A stretch of DNA of 10,463 nt, taken from assembly GCA_024644775.1 (NCBI GenBank), contig JAHEHB010000133.1, positions 2,123 to 12,585 of the forward strand, given 5' to 3'. Positions 1-6,073 of the stretch are shown here, one piece after another. Source of the DNA: Deltaproteobacteria bacterium. Its GTDB lineage: Bacteria; Desulfobacterota; Desulfobacteria; Desulfobacterales; SURF-15. The notes beneath the pieces are model-generated. The model did not search any database and was not told the origin of the DNA. It worked only from the letters and a program-made list of their open reading frames with translations. The first letter of the stretch is position 1; every line of letters begins with the position of its first letter. The position numbers and the translations under genes are program-made.

Positions 1-436
1 TGACTGCCCCGCTGAGGTCGCCGTCGAAGCGGATCAGCTCTACGGCGACCTGATAATCGATGGGTACGGATCCTCTCCATGGAAAGACGGCAATGGGATC
101 CGTACAAAGCAGGGTGGATAAATTTTCGGCAAGGACACGGGTGAAATTATCCTTAAGTGGTTCCGCCCACTTGTCAAATTCAGCCAACCTGAGCTCATTT
201 TCGTTGAGTCGGGTGACAATTTGAGGTCGATCCAGATACGCCGGAAATTCAACCGGACCGATGCCGATAGCGAAACAACTTTCGCCTTCCGTGCTTTGTG
301 GCGTGGATAGCGTTTCGGGCAGGGGGCTCATGAGATAAAATCGCGAAGGGGCGCTGGCTGCTGTTACACATCCCACGAGAACCATCATATAGCAAATGAG
401 AAAATTGATTTTACTCCCACGGAACCTCATTTTCAT
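1..436 (-). CDS. PqiC-like ABC-transport auxiliary lipoprotein (partial, C-terminus off window)
   Basis: The first 145 residues are present; the gene runs off the left edge. Residues 10-22 form a hydrophobic signal segment ending in the lipobox L20-V21-G22-C23, so the mature protein should be a lipoprotein acylated on Cys23. The segment at 57-76 (IGIGPVEFPAYLDRPQIVTR) is the hallmark of the PqiC / ABC_trans_aux (DUF330) family, whose members sit in the outer membrane and partner with MCE proteins. The start at 436 follows the MCE gene's TAA by a single base, and an AGGAGG lies inside the end of that gene, so translation is probably coupled. A second ATG at 430 is also possible and has a longer spacing to the same Shine-Dalgarno. 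It is the fourth gene of the lipid-transport operon and probably docks the MCE tunnel to the outer membrane. The family call is strong; the transported lipid is unknown. Confidence 0.87.
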   Translation of the reverse strand, partial: MKMRFRGSKINFLICYMMVLVGCVTAASAPSRFYLMSPLPETLSTPQSTEGESCFAIGIGPVEFPAYLDRPQIVTRLNENELRLAEFDKWAEPLKDNFTRVLAENLSTLLCTDPIAVFPWRGSVPIDYQVAVELIRFDGDLSGAV

Positions 437-437
437 A

Positions 438-1508
438 TTACCTCCTTGCATTTCCACCTTTCCCACGAAGCAGTGCCTCCGGGTGACGTTCCAGGTAATC
501 TGCCCAAACACGGATAGAGCGAGCGGCGGCTGAAAGTTGTTGAAGTGTCTGGGTAAGCTCATACGAGAGTGGCGAATCCTCCTTCGTGATACCTTCCACG
601 GTTTTTAGTGTCTTTTCAGCTTGGACCAGAGCGGCATTTGCCGATTTGTTCGTTTTTTCCATGCTGGTTGCCAACTGTTTCACACGGGTCTGGATCACCA
701 TTATCAATTGTCGGAAATCCTTGTCAACCTCAGAGAGTTCCTTTTCCAAGGGGTCAATTTTACTATCGATACGTCGCACCAGATGCTGGGTGTCCGTTAA
801 GGTTTCCTCTAGCCTGACTGCGATGGGTTCAACGCGGTTGTCGATATCCTGTATCAATTTCCGGGCATCCTCCAATGCAAGATGCAATGTTTGGACGCTT
901 TTTGTTAATTCGGGAGAATTTACAAACGCTGTAAATCCAGAAAGGGCCTCGGAAATTTTGGTATAGAATCCTTTGACGTCAAGTTCTTTTACTGTCTTGG
1001 TCAACTCTTGAAAGGGGGATGGAACGGTGGGTATTTCAGGATACGTTTTATCGGAGCCAACGAGCCGGATTGGGGTATCCGGATGGTAATCACATTCAAT
1101 CATCAGCTGGGCGGTGACAAAGCTCTGAATCGTCAATTGAGCCCTCAGACCATGTTTGATCAATTGTTGGACTTCAGCATCGATATTTTCCTCTTTCGGT
1201 GCTGTCTGTACAGGGTCAATCTCCTCAAACCGCTCGGGAAACACCTGAACGAACACCGGGATTTTAACAGTCAGATCTTTACGACTAGCGCGTAGCTTTA
1301 TATCTGTCACCATACCGATCTTAACTCCTCGGAAAACGACCGGAGCCCCCACGGTGAGACCTTTCACTGAACCTTCAAAATACATTACATACTTATTTTT
1401 TTTAGTAAAAAACTTACCAGATCCAAAAACGAAGAGTCCGGCAACCATTAACGCAATCGCCCCCACAACAAATGCACCGATGAGTGTCTTGCTTGCCTGT
1501 CTACTCAT
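438..1508 (-). CDS. MlaD/PqiB-like MCE-domain protein with long C-terminal coiled coil
   Basis: A 356-residue substrate-binding component of an MCE lipid transporter. Residues 9-29 are an N-terminal membrane anchor. One MCE domain follows from about 38 to 145, with the typical GAPVVFRGVKIG core at 54-65 and a second conserved stretch around GLRAQLTIQSFVTAQL. Residues 165-340 are almost entirely helical with heptad-like spacing, as in PqiB-type proteins whose helices form a periplasm-crossing tube. The C-terminus carries YLERHPEALLRGK, a motif commonly seen at the end of these proteins. By comparison E. coli MlaD is about half this length, so this is closer to a one-domain PqiB than to true MlaD. 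It lies 53 bases after the ATPase gene and 1 base before the lipoprotein gene. The Shine-Dalgarno is weak (AGGA about 12 bases upstream). Expected to be a hexamer anchored in the inner membrane and bound to the permease. Confidence 0.93.
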   Translation of the reverse strand: MSRQASKTLIGAFVVGAIALMVAGLFVFGSGKFFTKKNKYVMYFEGSVKGLTVGAPVVFRGVKIGMVTDIKLRASRKDLTVKIPVFVQVFPERFEEIDPVQTAPKEENIDAEVQQLIKHGLRAQLTIQSFVTAQLMIECDYHPDTPIRLVGSDKTYPEIPTVPSPFQELTKTVKELDVKGFYTKISEALSGFTAFVNSPELTKSVQTLHLALEDARKLIQDIDNRVEPIAVRLEETLTDTQHLVRRIDSKIDPLEKELSEVDKDFRQLIMVIQTRVKQLATSMEKTNKSANAALVQAEKTLKTVEGITKEDSPLSYELTQTLQQLSAAARSIRVWADYLERHPEALLRGKGGNARR

Positions 1509-1561
1509 AGATTGGGTATTCCTAGTTCGAGTTAGAGATAAGTATACGTTCCATGGGTTTA

Positions 1562-2335
1562 CTATTGTTTCTTCTTAACGCTATTTTGTCCTCTAGTGAG
1601 AAAATTGAGCACTTTAGAATCTTGAGATTCAACCAAGAGTTTTTGAGGGTTTCCTTGGGCAATCATGGTTCGTGTTTCTGGATCCAGAAAAATGGCGTCA
1701 TTTCCAATGGCAAAAATGCTGGATAATTCGTGTGTTACCACAACTACTGTGGTACCGAGACTATCCCGTAGCTCAAGTATCAGATCATCCAAATGTTTGG
1801 CACTGATGGGATCCAGGCCAGCCGAAGGCTCGTCAAAATAAAGAATTTCAGGATCCAAAGCCATCACTCGCGCCAATCCGGCGCGCTTTCGCATCCCACC
1901 ACTGATGTTCGATGGATAATACCCTTCGAATCCAGCTAAACCAACAAGCGCAAGTTTTAGAGATGTAATTTCCTCTATCTGCCCGAGATTCAAATTCGTG
2001 TATTGCTCCAATGGTAACGCCACATTCTCCGCCAGCGTCATGGAACTCCACAGAGCGCCGCTTTGATACAAAACACCAAAGCGTCTCATGATGCGATTTC
2101 GCTCCGGAACATCTGCTTCCCACAAGCTTACCCCATCAAATAAAACCTGGCCGTGGGCCGGTTCTTTAAGGCCGATCAGGATTTTCATCAAGGTGCTCTT
2201 ACCACAGCCGCTGCCACCCATGATAATGAAAACATCCCCGCGGTTAATGGTGAAATTCAGATCTCTCATCACCACAAAGCTGCCATACGCCATGGTAAGA
2301 TCCTGAACGATAACATGAGTCTTTGATTTTGTCAT
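1562..2335 (-). CDS. MlaF-type ABC transporter ATP-binding protein
   Basis: A 257-residue ATPase subunit that powers the MCE lipid transporter. All nucleotide-binding motifs are intact: Walker A GGSGCGKST at 40-48, Q-loop Gln91, a signature ISGGMRKRAG at 144-153, Walker B ILYFDEP at 164-170, D-loop AGLDP at 172-176 and H-loop His202. The signature form SGGMRKRAGLAR is typical of the MlaF/Ttg2A branch of ABC ATPases rather than of importers for small polar solutes. The gene starts 30 bases after the permease stop and ends 53 bases before the MCE gene, so it is the second cistron of the operon. The short tail after residue 230 ends in a basic run (VKKKQ). Cytoplasmic, expected to act as a dimer on the permease dimer. 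Confidence 0.94.
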   Translation of the reverse strand: MTKSKTHVIVQDLTMAYGSFVVMRDLNFTINRGDVFIIMGGSGCGKSTLMKILIGLKEPAHGQVLFDGVSLWEADVPERNRIMRRFGVLYQSGALWSSMTLAENVALPLEQYTNLNLGQIEEITSLKLALVGLAGFEGYYPSNISGGMRKRAGLARVMALDPEILYFDEPSAGLDPISAKHLDDLILELRDSLGTTVVVVTHELSSIFAIGNDAIFLDPETRTMIAQGNPQKLLVESQDSKVLNFLTRGQNSVKKKQ

Positions 2336-2365
2336 GAATTTAACGCCTGGAGTATAATACCATGT

Positions 2366-3541
2366 TTATAGGCCAAGCTCATTGCATATGACAGTGATAA
2401 TAGCCGTTGCGACAATGATGTTGACAATGCTTGTAACCACCGCAGATGTGGTAGCATATCCCACAGCCTGTGCGCTGCGGCCACACTGCATTCCACGAAA
2501 ACAACCGGCCAGTGCCACGATAACACCAAATACTACGCTTTGAACAAGACCGATCCAAAGATCCGATAGGCGAACGGCTAGTTTTGTTTGATTATAATAC
2601 TCGAGTAAATTGATATCCAGCATTCCAACAGATACAATGAGGCCTCCTATAATACCCATCAGGTCAGCATAGAGACAAAGTAACGGCATCATTAGGATCA
2701 GCGCCAGTATTCGCGGTAACACAAGAAAATCCATCGGAGAGACGCCAAGTGTTGTGAGGGCATCGATTTCCTCATTGACTTGCATCGTGCCCAGCTGCGC
2801 AGCGAAGGCAGCGCCGGTTCGACCGGCCATTATGATTCCCGTCATTACCGCACCCATTACTCGAACCATCGCGATGCCGACCAGATTTGCCACATATATT
2901 TGAGCACCAAACATCTTTAGTTGGATGGCGCCGATAAAAGCGAGAATGAGTCCAATCAGCAGACTGATGAGAGATACAATTGGAAGCGCCTGAGCGCCGG
3001 TCTCCTGAATAATAAGGATTAGATCCGACCGGCGGAAGTGGGTCTTACCTATCACTAGTCTGATAAGGGATAAAAAGGCTTCTCCGATGAATGCAAGGAT
3101 ATCTCCTGCAGATTGGAAGAAGGCAACCGTGCTTGCGCCGATTTTAGTCAGTATGGGCGCCTGCGGGGTTTCCTTGGCAATACCTTTCTTTTCCGGCACG
3201 GCGATCGCCAGTTTTAATAGCCGCTGGACCCCTTGCGGCATCCCGACATTCCGGATCGGAATCTTTTTCTGCTCGCAATGATGAATCACTTTCAGCAAGA
3301 ATGTTAAGAGACCACTGTCCCATTGCGTCAATGCCGTCATATCCAAAACAACACGGTGAATAACTGTCTCGGATTCAAACTGGCTCAACGTTTCTTCTGG
3401 GGAAGGCATTCCCTGCTTGATTTGCCAGTCTCCTGCAAGTCGGATGATCAGCTCATCTTTAATCGTCCGGGTGACATTTAGACGCTTCGATTTGTTTTGG
3501 CCATCCGGTACCGCATTATCATTTATTGATTTTTCGTTCAT
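2366..3541 (-). CDS. MlaE-family lipid ABC permease with N-terminal STAS domain
   Basis: A 391-residue inner-membrane permease. Residues about 28-115 form a STAS domain, the same fold as MlaB; its conserved helix start reads TQWDSGLL, keeping the Asp-Ser pair. A membrane-associated helix and five or so hydrophobic segments follow from about 150 to the end. The MlaE signature AGRTGAAFAAQLGTM is at 239-253, followed by NEEIDALTTLGV, the cytoplasmic coupling region that contacts the ATPase. In E. coli the STAS subunit MlaB and permease MlaE are separate proteins; here they are fused, an arrangement known in other Gram-negative groups. It is the first gene of the operon and faces the divergent hydrolase gene. 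The Shine-Dalgarno is poor (AAGA about 8 bases upstream), unlike the strong sites on the plus-strand genes; the start is therefore somewhat uncertain although the ATG at 3541 gives a full-length protein. Confidence 0.93.
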   Translation of the reverse strand: MNEKSINDNAVPDGQNKSKRLNVTRTIKDELIIRLAGDWQIKQGMPSPEETLSQFESETVIHRVVLDMTALTQWDSGLLTFLLKVIHHCEQKKIPIRNVGMPQGVQRLLKLAIAVPEKKGIAKETPQAPILTKIGASTVAFFQSAGDILAFIGEAFLSLIRLVIGKTHFRRSDLILIIQETGAQALPIVSLISLLIGLILAFIGAIQLKMFGAQIYVANLVGIAMVRVMGAVMTGIIMAGRTGAAFAAQLGTMQVNEEIDALTTLGVSPMDFLVLPRILALILMMPLLCLYADLMGIIGGLIVSVGMLDINLLEYYNQTKLAVRLSDLWIGLVQSVVFGVIVALAGCFRGMQCGRSAQAVGYATTSAVVTSIVNIIVATAIITVICNELGL

Positions 3542-3602
3542 TCAGTGTATCTTACGCAAATGAAGGTCGTAGAGATCGTTTTGCATGGTTTCTTATTCTA
3601 AC

Positions 3603-3625
3603 GATATTGAATATATATGAATATC
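3603..3625. promoter_or_regulatory. Inverted repeat in the divergent intergenic region (candidate operator)
   Basis: GATATT at 3603-3608 is exactly inverted as AATATC at 3620-3625, around an 11-base AT-rich centre. It overlaps the proposed -10 box of the lipid operon and lies 39 bases before the hydrolase start, so a protein bound here could affect both directions. The sequence is low in complexity, so this may be only AT-rich promoter DNA. Confidence 0.25.
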
Positions 3626-3639
3626 TATATAAATGACAA
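3610..3639 (-). promoter_or_regulatory. Candidate sigma70-like promoter of the lipid-transport operon
   Basis: Read on the minus strand, TTGTCA (3639-3634) and TATATT (3615-3610) are separated by 18 bases. They match the sigma70 consensus at 5 of 6 positions each. Transcription would begin near 3603, leaving a leader of about 60 bases before the permease ATG at 3541. The region is very AT-rich, so a chance match is possible. Confidence 0.4.
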
Positions 3640-3663
3640 AAAGGAAAAAGGAAAGAGGCGAAT

Positions 3664-4443
3664 ATGCGGTTTGAGCAGCTTTTTTTTCAAGGAGCGTTTG
3701 GGGATCGCCTTGCAGCCCGACTCGATCTGCCGGAAGAAGATACGCAAACAGCATTTGCCCTGTTTGCCCATTGCTTTACGTGTACAAAGAATTTGAAGGC
3801 CGTCGGCAACATCTCAAAAGCATTGACCGGTTGTGGAATCGGTGTGTTACGGTTTGATTTTACAGGTCTTGGAGAGAGCGAAGGGGATTTTGCCGATACC
3901 AATTTTTCTTCCAATGTGCTGGACCTATTGGCGGCCGCAGCGTTTCTCGACTCCGAATACCACGCCCCCGCGATTTTGATCGGGCATTCACTTGGGGGTG
4001 CGGCGGTACTGCATGCGGCATCACAGATTCCATCTGCCGCTGCGGTCGCGACCATCGCAGCTCCCAGCGATCCGGGGCACCTGATCCAGCATTTAGGCAA
4101 GACAAAGGAAATCATCGAGACTGACGGTGAAGCTGATGTGAGTATAGCAGGACGTACATTTAAGATCAAAAAGCAGTTTTTGGAAGATCTCAAGCAAACA
4201 AACATGATGGCGGCGATTCGGGAATTAAATCGGGCGCTTCTCATTTTTCACGCGCCCTTGGATGATATTGTCGGTATAGACAATGCCGCACGGATATTCC
4301 AGGCTGCCAAACACCCCAAAAGCTTTATATCCCTGGATCGTGCCGATCACCTGTTATCCAGACAACAAGATTCGCTGTACGTGGGAACAATGATCGCGAT
4401 ATGGGCGCAAAGGTATTTGGAGTTTTCAACAAAAGACGCGTAA
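3664..4443 (+). CDS. Alpha/beta hydrolase, related to the hydrolase half of hydrolase-OsmC fusions
   Basis: A 259-residue serine hydrolase of the alpha/beta fold. The nucleophile elbow is GHSLGG at 107-112 (Ser109), the acid is probably Asp200 or Asp201 in HAPLDDIV, and the catalytic His is His229 in ADHLLS. An oxyanion-loop-like AHCFTCTKN lies at 35-43. The sequence style, including FDFTGLGESEGDFADTNFS, TIAAPSDPGH and IAGRTFKIKKQFLEDL, resembles the N-terminal domain of proteins annotated as bifunctional alpha/beta hydrolase/OsmC. Those run to roughly 400 residues; here the frame stops cleanly after the hydrolase domain and no OsmC-like frame is found in the 127 bases that follow. The start at 3664 has a GAGG 6 bases upstream. 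No signal peptide, so cytoplasmic. The substrate cannot be deduced; an esterase or thioesterase role is a guess. It is divergent from the lipid operon and upstream of two nitroreductases on the same strand. Confidence 0.88.
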   Translation: MRFEQLFFQGAFGDRLAARLDLPEEDTQTAFALFAHCFTCTKNLKAVGNISKALTGCGIGVLRFDFTGLGESEGDFADTNFSSNVLDLLAAAAFLDSEYHAPAILIGHSLGGAAVLHAASQIPSAAAVATIAAPSDPGHLIQHLGKTKEIIETDGEADVSIAGRTFKIKKQFLEDLKQTNMMAAIRELNRALLIFHAPLDDIVGIDNAARIFQAAKHPKSFISLDRADHLLSRQQDSLYVGTMIAIWAQRYLEFSTKDA

Positions 4444-4570
4444 CTGTCAAAATTGTCGGGTGCATGTTGAATTTTGGTGAATAACCGGAATTATTGGTTG
4501 AAATTAACGTTTGATATGCGTATCTAAACACATCGGCATATTAAAAATAGCTTAAAAAGGAGGGTATGTT

Positions 4571-5104
4571 ATGTTTCTTACACTTATTGAAAAACGACGA
4601 AGCATTCGGAAATTTAAAGATAAAGCGGTTGAGCCTGAAAAAATCGATCAACTTGTTGAGGCCACCCTTCGATCTCCCTCTTCCAGAGGATTTAACCCTT
4701 GGGAGTTTGTGGTTGTTACCGATAAAGCCGCTATTCAAAAACTTGCTCAGGCAAAGGAAGCCGGTTCCGCTTTTTTAAAAAACACACCGCTGGCATTCGT
4801 TGTTTGCGCAGATGAAAATAAATCCGATGTCTGGGTTGAAGATACGTCCATCGCCTCCATATTTATCCATTTGGCGGCAGCTTCTTTGGGACTGGGCAGT
4901 TGTTGGATTCAGATCCGAAAAAGACCTCATGATAATACGAAATCTGCAGAGGCATATATTCAAGAGCTATTGAAGATTCCGCCGCACCTTAAGGTGGAAT
5001 CGGTCGTTGCCGTGGGATACCCGGATGAGGAAAAGCCTCCCCATACAAAAGCGGATTTGCAATTCGATAAAATTCATTACAATGCTTACGGGCAAAAGCA
5101 ATAA
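4571..5104 (+). CDS. Nitroreductase-family FMN protein (first of a tandem pair)
   Basis: A 177-residue flavin-dependent oxidoreductase of the short nitroreductase class. The FMN phosphate-binding motif RRSIRKF is at 9-15, SPSSRGFNPWEFVVV at 35-49 is the usual flavin-contact loop, and GLGSCW at 107-112 is the second conserved signature. A Shine-Dalgarno AGGAGGG ends 6 bases before the ATG at 4571; an out-of-frame ATG at 4566 is not the start. Members reduce nitro groups, quinones or enoyl substrates with NAD(P)H, but many have unknown natural substrates and none can be assigned here. The C-terminal lysine- and proline-rich part (EEKPPHTKADL) is typical of the class. The next nitroreductase starts only 16 bases after this stop, so the two are almost certainly co-transcribed. 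Cytoplasmic, expected dimer. Confidence 0.92.
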   Translation: MFLTLIEKRRSIRKFKDKAVEPEKIDQLVEATLRSPSSRGFNPWEFVVVTDKAAIQKLAQAKEAGSAFLKNTPLAFVVCADENKSDVWVEDTSIASIFIHLAAASLGLGSCWIQIRKRPHDNTKSAEAYIQELLKIPPHLKVESVVAVGYPDEEKPPHTKADLQFDKIHYNAYGQKQ

Positions 5105-5120
5105 AGGAGGAGGATTCCAT

Positions 5121-5633
5121 ATGGATGCAATGGAAGCAATTTTAACCCGGCGCAGTGTTCGGCAGTACACAGATGGGACGATCCCGGAAAATACCATCAA
5201 ATCGATGCTCGAGGCGGCCATGAGCGCACCTTCAGCTGGGAATCAGCAACCGTGGCAATTTGTTGTGATCGATGATCGCGAGATGCTCAATGCGATTACC
5301 AACGTTCATCCATACGCGTCCATGCTGAAACAGGCGCCATTGGCCGTTGTGGTTTGCGGTGATTTGGCCCGTGAGAAATTCAAGGGGTATTGGGTACAAG
5401 ACTGTTCGGCGGCTACCCAGAATCTTTTGATTGCCGCCCGCGCCCTTGGTTTGGGTGCTGTCTGGCTGGGTGTATACCCATTGGAAGATCGCATAAAGGG
5501 ATTGGGCAACTTGCTTAATCTACCGGATACCACTATCCCACTGGCGGTTGTCTCGATTGGATATCCGGCCATGGAGCAGGCACCTGTGGACCGGTTTGAC
5601 GCGCATCGAATTCATCGGAATCGATGGGAATAG
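5121..5633 (+). CDS. Nitroreductase-family FMN protein (second of a tandem pair)
   Basis: A 170-residue flavoprotein. The open frame extends upstream to 5007, but the ATG at 5121 is chosen because it is preceded by AAAGGAGGAGG, and the extension would overlap the previous gene and encode no family-like sequence. FMN-binding motifs are RRSVRQY at 10-16, SAPSAGNQQPWQFVV at 35-49 and GLGAVW at 110-115. Their positions are nearly identical to those of the preceding gene, so the two share a fold and length. Their sequences differ substantially, so this is an old pair or two separately acquired paralogues rather than a recent duplication. The C-terminal DRFDAHRIHRNRW is typical of this subgroup. 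Probably an NAD(P)H-dependent reductase; the substrate is unknown. It may heterodimerise with its neighbour, which is inference from gene order only. Confidence 0.92.
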   Translation: MDAMEAILTRRSVRQYTDGTIPENTIKSMLEAAMSAPSAGNQQPWQFVVIDDREMLNAITNVHPYASMLKQAPLAVVVCGDLAREKFKGYWVQDCSAATQNLLIAARALGLGAVWLGVYPLEDRIKGLGNLLNLPDTTIPLAVVSIGYPAMEQAPVDRFDAHRIHRNRWE

Positions 5634-5641
5634 ATATAATT

Positions 5642-5671
5642 TTCGATTGGAGATTTTCGATTTTCGAATTG
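5642..5671 (+). repeat. TTTTCGA-type intergenic repeat, copy 1
   Basis: Starts 9 bases after the nitroreductase stop. It contains GATTTTCGATTTTCGAA at 5652-5668 and ends in GATTTTCGAATTG (5659-5671). The 17-mer recurs exactly on the opposite strand at 8689-8705, and the 13-mer recurs exactly at 7132-7144. All copies are T-rich on the sense strand of the upstream gene. Confidence 0.65.
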
Positions 5672-5765
5672 TGGGCTTTGGTTTATTTAAACATAGAAAA
5701 CTCCCGTTTTGTGGGGGTCAGAGATAATCAGCTATGCTATGGACAAGGATCTAATTCGGGATCAT

Positions 5766-5781
5766 GGGTTTCAGGTTTCAG
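5766..5781 (+). repeat. Left arm of a GGTTTCAG inverted repeat
   Basis: GGGTTTCAGGTTTCAG here is matched in inverse orientation by 5965-5980 with 15 of 16 positions identical. The arm is itself two tandem copies of a GGTTTCAG unit. Confidence 0.6.
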
Positions 5782-5810
5782 CTATTCCAAGCCAGAACAA
5801 GCCGATTTGA

Positions 5811-5954
5811 ATGGAGAGGAAATCCCGGTTTATAGAGGAACTAAAAACTTTATCTGCTAAATTTGCTGTGACGCGTAGTGGCCAAAGGCTGAAAGAAATT
5901 GAAAAAGGCTTTAAAAAAATGAATCCTGAAAATGTTCAACGCAGTTTTTCCTGA
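5811..5954 (+). CDS. Doubtful 47-residue ORF, possibly a gene remnant
   Basis: An ATG frame of 47 codons, immediately preceded by an in-frame TGA, ending in TGA inside a CTGAAACC repeat. The predicted peptide is strongly charged and would form one or two amphipathic helices (for example RFIEELKTLSAKFAV and QRLKEIEKGFKKM), which looks more protein-like than random intergenic frames. There is no Shine-Dalgarno before the ATG. I do not recognise a family. It may be a small protein, the surviving end of a decayed gene, or chance. Confidence 0.22.
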   Translation: MERKSRFIEELKTLSAKFAVTRSGQRLKEIEKGFKKMNPENVQRSFS

Positions 5955-5980
5955 AACCTGAACACTGAAACCTGAGACCC
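5951..5980 (-). repeat. CTGAAACCTGA repeat pair; right arm of the inverted repeat
   Basis: CTGAAACCTGA occurs twice, at 5951-5961 and 5965-5975. The second copy, extended to 5980, is the inverse of 5766-5781 with one mismatch. A chance match of this length within 200 bases is unlikely, but the unit could equally be a dispersed intergenic repeat. Confidence 0.6.
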
Positions 5981-6012
5981 AAGGCTATTATTGATTGTAA
6001 AGGTTAAAAACT

Positions 6013-6062
6013 TTACCTCTCCGAGGTGGACCAACGCCTGGTCCTTTGTGCCAGGACTTTTT
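6013..6062 (+). promoter_or_regulatory. Overlapping hairpins before the GalT-like gene (attenuator-like leader)
   Basis: Three hairpins can be drawn. A: ACCTC 6015-6019 with GAGGT 6023-6027. B: GGACCA 6028-6033 with TGGTCC 6039-6044. C: GTCCT 6041-6045 with AGGAC 6053-6057, followed directly by TTTTT at 6058-6062. B and C share bases 6041-6044, so they cannot form together. C with its T run resembles a weak Rho-independent terminator placed just before the Shine-Dalgarno at 6063-6070. C has only five base pairs, so function is uncertain. Confidence 0.33.
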
Positions 6063-6073
6063 AAGGAGGGTGC

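Larger units (their letters stand above)
5634..6073. other. 440-base gene-poor interval between nitroreductase and GalT-like genes
   Basis: No convincing gene is present. The interval holds, in order: a T-rich TTTTCGA repeat cluster (5642-5671), about 95 bases with nothing recognised, an inverted repeat pair (5766-5781 and 5965-5980) that encloses a doubtful 47-codon ORF, and a hairpin-rich leader (6013-6062) directly before the GalT-like gene. A TATTAT at 5986-5991 resembles a -10 box but lacks a convincing -35 partner. No clear Rho-independent terminator for the nitroreductase operon is seen. Confidence 0.6.

Noticed and set aside
3687..4244. 185-codon minus-strand frame opposite the hydrolase
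   Set aside because: It is antisense to a clear alpha/beta hydrolase with intact catalytic residues, and the Ser/Arg/Ala-rich product is typical of a shadow frame.
4444..4570. Separate promoter or terminator between hydrolase and nitroreductases
   Set aside because: A TTGAAA at 4498-4503 has only a poor -10 partner (TATCTA at 4521), and the AACC/GGTT pair near 4482-4499 gives only a four-base stem without a T run. Neither is good enough to report.
4566..4778. Plus-strand frame starting 5 bases before the first nitroreductase
   Set aside because: It is another frame of the nitroreductase gene and shows no family features; the frame starting at 4571 contains all the FMN motifs.
5007..5120. 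Upstream extension of the second nitroreductase frame to an ATG at 5007
   Set aside because: It overlaps the end of the first nitroreductase, its residues do not resemble the family N-terminus, and the ATG at 5121 has a strong ribosome binding site and begins the conserved MDAMEAILTRRSVR region.
5624..5860. A 78-codon plus-strand frame after the second nitroreductase
   Set aside because: It overlaps the nitroreductase end, has no ribosome binding site, runs through the T-rich repeat and the inverted-repeat arm, and its product has no recognisable domain.
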